Shown: piece after piece, positions 1-4,733 of the stretch
How positions within the stretch are numbered: the first letter of the stretch is position 1
Layout: each line of letters opens with the position of its first letter
NCBI GenBank assembly: GCA_017438085.1
Contig: JAFRWH010000040.1
Location: 1 to 9,044 of the forward strand
DNA from: Bacillota bacterium
GTDB taxonomy: Bacteria; Bacillota_A; Clostridia; Peptostreptococcales; Anaerovoracaceae
Reading direction: 5' to 3'
Length of the DNA: 9,044 bases
Notes under the pieces: model-generated
The model's database searches: none
Seen by the model: only the letters and a program-made list of their open reading frames with translations
Told to the model about the DNA's origin: nothing
Position numbers and translations under genes: made by a program

Positions 1-273
1 ATGCTGGCGGATCCCATGATATCCGTAAACCGCTTTTTTGAGCGTCCGGACAGGGAAAAGCAGTTCCTTTACCGCCTTATAATGGAGGAGCCGGATTCGG
101 AGGCAGCCATGGAAAACTACAGACAGGGCCTGATGCTTATAAATTCGCATGAAAGATATGAACGCTTCCTGCATTCCGGCTTTAATGTCATAATAAGAGA
201 TGAAGACCGGACCATCGGGGAGACGATGGCACTTGCAGAAAAGTACTTCGGCCTTGGACAGCAGCCGAAATGA
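1..273 (+). CDS. C-terminal part of an unrecognised protein (start uncertain)
   Basis: The reading frame is open from the first base to TGA at 271-273, giving 90 residues. The first codon happens to be ATG, but no upstream sequence is visible, so the true start may lie before the window; Met6 is another in-window option. The protein is charged, has no membrane segment or signal peptide, and ends in a helical stretch with a hydrophobic FNVIIRDEDRTIGETMALAE segment at residues 61-80. A block of the type 'SGF-x-VIIR-D-x-RTI-ETM' followed by AEKYFGL faintly recalls the C-terminal end of small P-loop kinase-like proteins. No Walker A motif is in the visible part, so this is only a guess. The next gene starts 30 bases downstream, so co-transcription is plausible. 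That it is coding is fairly secure; its function is unknown. Confidence 0.6.
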   Translation: MLADPMISVNRFFERPDREKQFLYRLIMEEPDSEAAMENYRQGLMLINSHERYERFLHSGFNVIIRDEDRTIGETMALAEKYFGLGQQPK

Positions 274-303
274 AGGGTGGACAGACAGAAAGGTGCATAG
301 ATC

Positions 304-639
304 ATGAATTACGGAAGTGACAAATACCATGATTATGACAACTATCCTACGATTCCGCCGGAGGATATGAGTGAGCAGGATCTTGAATATGCCGCTGAGT
401 TCAGGGATGGCGTCCACAGAGAAGCCCTGGAGATAATTCATCAGACCTATCCTGAGATCTCGGAGGTGGTTGATCGCTGGCCGGTGGAATATTATTTCCA
501 GTATAACTGGGATTATCCCGGAAGGTGGTATCTTATGATTGCCATCCCGAAAGACTCCGGAGGGCGGAAGGCTCTGGTAGAGACTATAGTCAGGGACACA
601 CTTGCCGGGTACCCGGAGCAGCACGGACAGCAGGTTTAA
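304..639 (+). CDS. Small acidic Tyr/Trp-rich protein of unknown function
   Basis: This is a 111-residue protein I do not recognise. It starts at ATG 304, preceded by only a weak ribosome binding site (AAGG at 290-293, 10 bases away). The N-terminal 25 residues are rich in Tyr, Asp and Pro and probably disordered. Residues 26-60 look helical (EQDLEYAAEFRDGVHREALE). The second half carries an aromatic cluster, VEYYFQYNWDYPGRWYLMIA, at about residues 61-80, followed by a basic helix with RKALVETIVRDTLAGY. There is no signal peptide, membrane segment or cysteine motif. It lies 30 bases after the preceding gene and 38 before the TfoX-domain gene, so the three may share a transcript. Codon use matches the neighbours. 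It is probably a soluble cytosolic protein, and I assign no function. Confidence 0.7.
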   Translation: MNYGSDKYHDYDNYPTIPPEDMSEQDLEYAAEFRDGVHREALEIIHQTYPEISEVVDRWPVEYYFQYNWDYPGRWYLMIAIPKDSGGRKALVETIVRDTLAGYPEQHGQQV

Positions 640-677
640 AGGAAGAAAAGATTTCAGCTTAAAAGAGGAAAAAAGAC

Positions 678-989
678 ATGGCATCGAGCAAAGAATACCT
701 GGAATTCATACTGGATCAGCTTATACCGCTGGATGATGTTTCATATAAATCGATGATGGGTGAGTATATTATTTACTATCGCGATAAGATAGTCGGAGGG
801 ATCTACGATGACCGCTTCCTTGTGAAGCCCACAAAAAGCGCTTTGCAGATGATGCCGGATGCGCCACGGGAGATCCCTTATGAAGGCGCTAAAGAGATGC
901 TTCTGGTGGATAATGTGGATGACATAGAGTTTTTATGCGCTCTTCTGGACGCTATGGTCGATGAACTCCCTGCGCCGAAAAAGCGGTAA
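678..989 (+). CDS. TfoX/Sxy N-terminal domain protein (stand-alone)
   Basis: The 103-residue product consists almost entirely of a TfoX N-terminal domain. The family signatures visible are YLEFILDQL at residues 7-15, V-SYKSMMGEYIIYY at 21-34, an IYDDRFLVKPT strand-turn at 42-52, and PYEGAKEMLLVDNVDD at 67-82, ending in a helix and a basic PAPKKR tail. In Gammaproteobacteria, TfoX/Sxy is a competence activator working with CRP and has an additional C-terminal domain. That second half is absent here, as is usual in Firmicutes, where the single-domain proteins have no established role. A good ribosome binding site, AGAGG at 664-668, lies 9 bases before the ATG. There is no membrane segment. The family call is confident; a role in competence should not be inferred. 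Confidence 0.88.
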   Translation: MASSKEYLEFILDQLIPLDDVSYKSMMGEYIIYYRDKIVGGIYDDRFLVKPTKSALQMMPDAPREIPYEGAKEMLLVDNVDDIEFLCALLDAMVDELPAPKKR

Positions 990-1002
990 GCCAGCCATCT
1001 GA

Positions 1003-1187
1003 ATTTGTGGCAGACTTAGGATTCCTGGCCAAAGCGGGAAAAAAGCGCAAATGGCCATGAAAATCAGACTCCCAGAACAGCCGGATTCTTGGCCAAAGAA
1101 TCAGAATTACTTAACTAGCCATGAATACTGTGTTATACCAGCTAAAAGCGTTTATGATTTGAGCTTTCAGATTCGTGGCGAAAGCTC
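1003..1187. repeat. Four degenerate nonamer copies ATTYNTGGC in the 990-1253 gap
   Basis: The 264-base stretch between the TfoX-domain gene and the phosphodiesterase gene contains the nonamer ATT(T/C)NTGGC four times in the same orientation: 1003-1011, 1021-1029, 1085-1093 and 1171-1179. The last three sit in longer matching blocks of about 16 bases. Blocks 1019-1034 and 1083-1098 differ at one position, and 1169-1184 matches the first at 13 of 16. The second block is itself an imperfect palindrome, GATTCTT-GGCCA-AAGAATC (1084-1102). A separate ATGGCCAT palindrome is at 1051-1058. Start-to-start spacings are 18, 64 and 86 bases, so this is not a regular tandem array. It could be a set of binding sites, the debris of a dispersed repeat, or coincidence sharpened by my picking the motif after seeing it. 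Confidence 0.45.
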
Positions 1188-1221
1188 ATCAGAGAACGGG
1201 TCAGCGGAGAACATAGAATAA
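1051..1221 (+). CDS. Possible 56-residue small protein (doubtful)
   Basis: An ATG-initiated frame runs 56 codons to TAA at 1219-1221, with a second ATG at 1057. The frame is open upstream to 1003 without another good start. The predicted peptide begins MAMKIRLPEQPDSWPKNQ and ends in a Ser/Glu/Asn-rich tail, IRGESSSENGSAENIE. It has no membrane segment or recognisable domain. The only Shine-Dalgarno-like bases are GGGA at 1036-1039, too far away at 11-12 bases. The frame also overlaps two copies of the ATTYNTGGC repeat and a hairpin, which argues that this DNA may be regulatory or repeat-derived rather than coding. It ends 32 bases before the phosphodiesterase start. I list it because it would otherwise be missed, not because it is well supported. 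Confidence 0.22.
   Translation: MAMKIRLPEQPDSWPKNQNYLTSHEYCVIPAKSVYDLSFQIRGESSSENGSAENIE
1111..1139 (+). promoter_or_regulatory. Weak promoter candidate upstream of the phosphodiesterase gene
   Basis: TTAACT (1111-1116) and TATACC (1134-1139) are separated by 17 bases. Each matches the sigma-A consensus at 4 of 6 positions. If used, it would give an untranslated leader of roughly 110 bases containing the hairpin at 1160-1188, and it would make the overlapping small ORF unlikely. Support is limited to spacing and partial matches. Confidence 0.25.
1160..1188 (+). other. Perfect 9-bp hairpin before the phosphodiesterase gene
   Basis: TGAGCTTTC (1160-1168) is exactly complementary to GAAAGCTCA (1180-1188), enclosing an 11-base loop that contains the fourth copy of the ATTYNTGGC repeat. 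No T-run follows, so it is not a classical terminator. It may be an RNA structure in the leader of the downstream gene, an operator-like inverted repeat, or part of a repeat element. Confidence 0.45.
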
Positions 1222-1253
1222 AAGTCAAAAGCACATTAAAGGATAGGGTTAAA

Positions 1254-2009
1254 ATGAAGGTTATACTGATAGTTGTGGACGGCATGCGTCCGGATGCGAT
1301 TGAGGATATGCCGCAGTTTCAAAGAATGAGGGCAAAGGGGATGTATTGTGGTCACACCCGCACTGTTATGCCCTCTGTTACGCTGCCCTGCCATATGTCC
1401 ATGTTTCACAGCGTTGATCCACAGAGGCATGGGGTGTTGACAAATATCTACACACCTCAGGTAAGGCCGGTGAGGGGACTATTTGAGCTGCTTCATCAGG
1501 CGGGAAAGACCACTGCATTCTTCTATAACTGGGAGGAACTGAGAGACATCGGGAGGCCCGGAAGCCTGGATCATTCGCTGTATGTAAGGAATACAGGTTC
1601 TGATTCAGATAAGTACCTGGCTGATGCGTGCAGGGAACACCTGAAAACGGAGGAGCCTGATTTCACCTTTCTTTATATGGTCAACACAGATGAAACCGGC
1701 CATGATTTCGGCTGGATGAGCCCCAAGTACTTGAAGGCTGCTTCCTCTGCCTGGGACAATATCGAAGAAATTGCAGCAGAGCTTCCTTCCGACTTCAGCT
1801 TGATAGTCACTGCTGACCATGGCGGTCATGGGCGTCATCACGGCACTGAACTTCCAGAGGATATGACCATTCCGCTCCTTTGCTGCGGCCCGGATTTTAC
1901 CCCGGAGGGCAGTTTTGATGCAGCAAGCATATTGGACATCGCGCCTACTGTGGTAAAGCTGCTGGGACTCGCCCCGGACCGCGAATGGGAGGGGCATCCT
2001 CTGATCTGA
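1254..2009 (+). CDS. Cytosolic phosphodiesterase/nucleotide pyrophosphatase-like protein, alkaline phosphatase superfamily
   Basis: The 251-residue product is a compact metal-dependent phosphodiesterase of the type I phosphodiesterase/nucleotide pyrophosphatase group. The two-metal ligand set is visible in order: D9 in ILIVVDGMRPD, the nucleophile Thr43 in MPSVTLPCHMS, D146 and H150 in NTDETGHDFG, D188 and H189 in TADHGGHG, and the last His, probably H196, in GRHHGTELPEDMTIPLL. Family knowledge predicts two bound metal ions, usually zinc or manganese, and a phosphothreonine intermediate. The substrate is not deducible. There is no signal peptide or membrane anchor, unlike secreted NPPs, and the cap region between residues 60 and 140 is short, so a cytosolic enzyme acting on a small phosphodiester or phosphonate is most likely. 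AAAGGA at 1238-1243 lies 10 bases before the ATG. It appears to be a single-gene unit ended by the terminator at 2092-2115. Confidence 0.88.
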   Translation: MKVILIVVDGMRPDAIEDMPQFQRMRAKGMYCGHTRTVMPSVTLPCHMSMFHSVDPQRHGVLTNIYTPQVRPVRGLFELLHQAGKTTAFFYNWEELRDIGRPGSLDHSLYVRNTGSDSDKYLADACREHLKTEEPDFTFLYMVNTDETGHDFGWMSPKYLKAASSAWDNIEEIAAELPSDFSLIVTADHGGHGRHHGTELPEDMTIPLLCCGPDFTPEGSFDAASILDIAPTVVKLLGLAPDREWEGHPLI

Positions 2010-2091
2010 TAGTCACTCCTGCAGTCCGGCCATGTTTCTTCTTGGCCCCATATTTGCAGGCTGTGGGAGCATCACTCAAGCATTGAATCAT

Positions 2092-2115
2092 CCGGCTGAT
2101 ACAGCCGGTTTTTTT
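2092..2115 (+). terminator. Intrinsic terminator of the phosphodiesterase gene
   Basis: CCGGCTG (2092-2098) pairs perfectly with CAGCCGG (2102-2108) around a 3-base ATA loop and is followed at once by seven T (2109-2115). It lies 82 bases after the phosphodiesterase stop and only 4 bases before the -35 box of the next operon, so it separates the two units. Confidence 0.92.
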
Positions 2116-2119
2116 GTGC

Positions 2120-2148
2120 TTGACACAAAAGCGTATTAGTGCAATAAT
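2120..2148 (+). promoter_or_regulatory. Sigma-A-type promoter of the ytrA-like ABC operon
   Basis: A consensus -35 box TTGACA (2120-2125) and a -10 box AATAAT (2143-2148, 5 of 6) are separated by the optimal 17 bases. Transcription should start near 2155, about 75 bases before the regulator gene. The spacer and -10 box are covered by the first palindromic operator, as expected for a strong promoter held off by a repressor. Confidence 0.85.
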
Positions 2149-2150
2149 AC
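2133..2150. promoter_or_regulatory. Operator 1, 18-base palindrome over the -10 box
   Basis: GTATTA (2133-2138) and its exact complement TAATAC (2145-2150) flank a 6-base centre whose middle TGCA is also palindromic, so only one symmetric pair of the 18 bases mismatches. It overlaps the -10 box, so a bound dimer would block RNA polymerase. GntR dimers of the YtrA subfamily usually bind such inverted repeats in their own promoter; that this is the site for the adjacent regulator is inference. Confidence 0.75.
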
Positions 2151-2161
2151 AGTTGAAAAGT

Positions 2162-2179
2162 GTACTACACAAGTAATAC
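2162..2179. promoter_or_regulatory. Operator 2, second copy of the palindrome downstream of the promoter
   Basis: GTACTA (2162-2167) and TAATAC (2174-2179) repeat the half-sites and the 6-base spacing of operator 1 with one half-site change. The two sites are 29 bases apart, a little under three helical turns. The left part also contains GTGTA-C-TACAC (2160-2170), a second possible symmetry. Two sites suggest cooperative or tighter repression, with the second acting just after the transcription start. Confidence 0.65.
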
Positions 2180-2229
2180 GGTTACGGCAGAATAAAGGTC
2201 TGCCGCGCCAATAACAATAAAGGAACATC

Positions 2230-2637
2230 ATGATCTCGTTCGATAATTTCAAAGCAGAGGGGCGCAGCCCCGTATATCTGCAGATAATAAGCTTTGTCAA
2301 AAGGGGTGTGGCCGCCGGAAGCATAGTTGATGGAGACGAACTTCCCTCCAGGCGCATGCTTTCGGCCCTCCTTGGCATAAATCCCAACACCGTCCAGAAG
2401 GCCTTCGCCCAGCTGGAGAGGGAGGGGCTCATCTGGTCCGGCACCGGCGCCAAAAGCTACATGACCATCAGTCCCAAAAGGCTGGAGCTTCTGAGGGAGG
2501 AGCTTCTGCGGGACGATGTAATGCTTCTGATCAGCTCTCTTAAGCAGAGCGGCATCAGCAGGGAAGAAGCTCTTGAGCTCATAAGCAGCAACTGGGACAG
2601 GGAGGAAGAGGCGGATCCCGAAGGGGAGGAGCTGTAA
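2230..2637 (+). CDS. GntR-family transcriptional regulator, YtrA subfamily
   Basis: The product is a 135-residue DNA-binding repressor. The N-terminal winged helix-turn-helix spans about residues 14-75, with the GntR signature GDELPSRRMLSALLGINPNT at residues 35-54 followed by VQKAFAQLEREGLI. The rest is a short two-helix segment (about 83-122) typical of the YtrA subfamily, which has no large ligand-binding domain, plus an acidic tail. Such regulators dimerise through the short C-terminal helices, and how they sense a signal is generally unclear. The gene heads the operon, and AAAGGAA at 2219-2225 precedes the ATG. Two matching palindromes lie in its own promoter, so autorepression of the whole operon is the expected circuit. 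In Bacillus subtilis, YtrA represses a related ABC operon induced by some cell-wall antibiotics; transfer of that role here is inference. Confidence 0.92.
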   Translation: MISFDNFKAEGRSPVYLQIISFVKRGVAAGSIVDGDELPSRRMLSALLGINPNTVQKAFAQLEREGLIWSGTGAKSYMTISPKRLELLREELLRDDVMLLISSLKQSGISREEALELISSNWDREEEADPEGEEL

Positions 2638-2640
2638 AGC

Positions 2641-3423
2641 ATGAAGAAATATCTTTCGGTTTTGGAACTGTATATAAGGCTTGGCATATATAAAGCCCTG
2701 GCAGTCTGCCTCGGAAGCGGGCTGCTGCAGCTTGGGATATTCTATGTGATGCTGAGGCTTCAGACGGGCTTCCTTCAGTTCAGCGCCTTTGTGGACCAGC
2801 TCCGCTATGGAGCAGGCGCCCTGGATATCCGGAATGTTAGCCCCTTTTACATCCTTTTCGGACTGAGCCTGATCGCCTTTGTGGTCATCTGCATGGGCTG
2901 GAGCAGATCATCAAAGTATTCATATACTCTTCAGCGGCTCTGCATCTCTGAGAGGCAGGTCTTCCTGCTCCACAGTCTGTCGGGCTGCATACTCTTTACC
3001 ATTCTCTTTTTATGGGAGGCTCTGGTGATGCTGAGCCTTGCAGAGCTCTATGCTGCCCACTACGGATTTGCAGCCGGGCCCCAGGGAATCGCAGCCGACT
3101 TCTACAGAAACAGCTTCCTTCACGGGCTGCTGCCCCTTCAGGACGGCTGGCTCTGGTTCAGAAATAAAGTATTCATCATTCTCTGCGCCATATCATCCGC
3201 TCTGGGCGAACTTGGCAGCCGCTACGGCTCCAAAACTCTGCCTGCCCTGTCAGGAGCCTGGATAGGCACCATGGTGGCAGCCCGCTTCAGAGCCTATCCT
3301 GCAGAGGGTGGGACCAGGGTGCTTGCAGTGCTTCTTATGATAATCGCCGTCTGCGCTCTTGCTTACGGCCTTTTGAAGGCCCACAGCGGCAGGGCTCAGG
3401 ATATTAAGGAACAGGAGGCCTAA
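2641..3423 (+). CDS. ABC transporter membrane subunit 1 (YtrA-linked, 260 aa)
   Basis: This integral membrane protein is probably one half of the transport channel driven by the ATPase encoded at 3987. Hydrophobic segments are visible at about residues 18-38, 68-87, 107-136 (one long or two short), 177-190 and 227-245, with a weaker one near 202-214, giving roughly six helices. The charged loop at residues 88-106 contains SKYSYTLQRLCISE, which matches a loop in the next protein and could contact the ATPase. The start lies 3 bases after the regulator's stop, and its ribosome binding site, GGAGGAG at 2624-2630, sits inside the regulator gene, suggesting translational coupling. It lacks recognisable FtsX or MacB features. 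The permease role rests on topology and context; no substrate is indicated. Confidence 0.8.
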   Translation: MKKYLSVLELYIRLGIYKALAVCLGSGLLQLGIFYVMLRLQTGFLQFSAFVDQLRYGAGALDIRNVSPFYILFGLSLIAFVVICMGWSRSSKYSYTLQRLCISERQVFLLHSLSGCILFTILFLWEALVMLSLAELYAAHYGFAAGPQGIAADFYRNSFLHGLLPLQDGWLWFRNKVFIILCAISSALGELGSRYGSKTLPALSGAWIGTMVAARFRAYPAEGGTRVLAVLLMIIAVCALAYGLLKAHSGRAQDIKEQEA

Positions 3424-3425
3424 GC

Positions 3426-3983
3426 ATGGAAAAGACTGGTTTGAAAAGGCGGACTCCTTACCAGAGGCTTTGGGGCTTCCTTGAGAAAAACACACCTCCG
3501 GGGAGCAATTATAAAAAGCTGTTTCTCCAGCTTGTGATAATTCTTCTGATAGCAGGACTTTTCGCCTTTATGTCCTTTCTGGCCGGCTATAGTTCAGCGA
3601 AAAGAGTTCTTTTTACCTGGTATCACGGAGAGCAGGTCCTAAGAGAAGGAGCAGAGATCGTGGAGATAAGCATGCTGATGAGGCGAGGCTTTAAAACAGC
3701 CTTCCCGGCTTATGCAGCCTTCTGCATTGGTATCGGAGTGGCTCAGCTTGTCAGCTTTTGGAGGGAAAGCCGGAGCATCTATCTTATGAAAAGGCTTCCA
3801 AAGGACGAGGTTTTAAGAAGAAGCTTTGCACTTCCCCTGATTGCGCTGCTGCTCGGAGCAGCCCTGGCCGTGCTTCTGGCCAATCTCTGCGTCGCCATCT
3901 ACGTGCACCAGACACCGCCCCAGGCCCTGCCGGAGCAGGTCCGGCTCTGGAGCTATGACTATTTGATATTTGTAAAGAGGTAG
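3426..3983 (+). CDS. ABC transporter membrane subunit 2 (185 aa, three-helix)
   Basis: This second, shorter membrane protein begins 2 bases after the preceding stop, with a consensus AGGAGG at 3413-3418, 7 bases from the ATG. Three strong hydrophobic segments lie at about residues 33-54, 92-111 and 134-158. The N-terminal 30 residues are basic and, by the positive-inside rule, cytosolic. The loop at 112-130 carries SRSIYLMKRLPKDE, which shares the pattern S-[KR]-x2-Y-x-[LM]-[QK]-R-L-x3-E with residues 91-104 of the first subunit, so the two are likely distant homologues. At 185 residues it is short for a permease, with only three helices where the partner has about six. It is probably a partner subunit in a heteromeric transporter with the ATPase that follows. 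A truncated paralogue is possible, but the intact frame and signals argue against decay. Confidence 0.75.
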   Translation: MEKTGLKRRTPYQRLWGFLEKNTPPGSNYKKLFLQLVIILLIAGLFAFMSFLAGYSSAKRVLFTWYHGEQVLREGAEIVEISMLMRRGFKTAFPAYAAFCIGIGVAQLVSFWRESRSIYLMKRLPKDEVLRRSFALPLIALLLGAALAVLLANLCVAIYVHQTPPQALPEQVRLWSYDYLIFVKR

Positions 3984-3986
3984 ACC

Positions 3987-4721
3987 ATGCTGGAGATCAA
4001 AGACCTGACAAAATACTACGGAAACAGGGCTGCTGTTTACGACATCTTTCTGAACATGGGGCCAGGGGAGATAATAGGCCTTTTCGGTGAAAACGGTGCC
4101 GGCAAGACCACTCTTATGAAGTGCATACTGGGCCTGACGGGCTTCAGAGGCAGCGTCACCCTGGATGGGGAGCCCATCACAAGAAAGAACATAGCAAGGC
4201 TTGCCTTTGCTACCTCAGAGCACAGCTTTTTCCCGGGGCTCAGCGCTAAAGGCCACAGCGATTTTTACAAGGAGCACTTCCCAAGTTACAGGGGAAAGCG
4301 CTTCAAGGCTCTGATGGACTTTTTTGAGCTTCCGCTGAACAGACCTTTAAGAAGCTTTTCCACCGGCCAGAAGAACCAGTTCGAGGTGATAATGGCTCTG
4401 TCCCAGGGGGCGGATCACATCCTTATGGACGAGCCCTTTGCAGGAAACGATATCTTTAACCGGGAGGATTTCTACAAGCTGCTGCTGGGCATACTGGAGC
4501 CCACCGAGACCATAATGCTCTCCACCCATCTTATAGAGGAGGTGTCGGGCTTTATAGACAGGGCGGTGCTGATCCATAAAGGGACAATAATAGGCGACAA
4601 AAAGGCTTCTGAGCTGGAGGACGAGGGTTCAGACCTTATGGATTACATCAAAAAGACCTACAACTACAGGCCTGACAGGGTGGCCAAAGCCCTGCAGGAG
4701 CTGGAGGACGGCGGCAGATAG
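3987..4721 (+). CDS. ABC transporter ATP-binding protein (YtrB-like)
   Basis: This is a 244-residue cytosolic ATPase with all ABC elements in order: A-loop aromatic Y10/Y11, Walker A GENGAGKTT (34-42), signature FSTGQ (124-128), Walker B ILMDEP with catalytic Glu149, D-loop AGND (152-155) and switch His181 in LSTHLIEE. The Q-loop position holds Glu78 (ATSEHSFFPGLS) instead of Gln, a substitution I believe is common in this subgroup rather than a sign of damage. The single nucleotide-binding domain implies a homodimer working with the two membrane proteins encoded just upstream. The ribosome binding site AAGAGG (3975-3980) abuts the previous stop codon, and the spacing is 3 bases. The fold and ATPase role are secure. 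Direction of transport is unknown, though this group usually exports or acts in resistance or sensing. Confidence 0.95.
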   Translation: MLEIKDLTKYYGNRAAVYDIFLNMGPGEIIGLFGENGAGKTTLMKCILGLTGFRGSVTLDGEPITRKNIARLAFATSEHSFFPGLSAKGHSDFYKEHFPSYRGKRFKALMDFFELPLNRPLRSFSTGQKNQFEVIMALSQGADHILMDEPFAGNDIFNREDFYKLLLGILEPTETIMLSTHLIEEVSGFIDRAVLIHKGTIIGDKKASELEDEGSDLMDYIKKTYNYRPDRVAKALQELEDGGR

Positions 4722-4733
4722 GGAGGACCAGCT

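Noticed and set aside
1084..1102. The GATTCTT/AAGAATC near-palindrome as an intrinsic terminator for the TfoX-domain gene
   Set aside because: It is AT-rich with a 5-base loop and has no following T-run, so it is better treated as part of the repeat cluster.
1003..1187. The repeated nonamer as a CRISPR array
   Set aside because: Copies are short, degenerate and spaced irregularly (18, 64 and 86 bases), with no cas genes nearby.
3987..4721. Loss of the Q-loop glutamine (Glu78) as a sign of an inactive ATPase
   Set aside because: All other catalytic elements are intact, and acidic residues at this position occur in related ABC ATPases, so inactivity is not supported.
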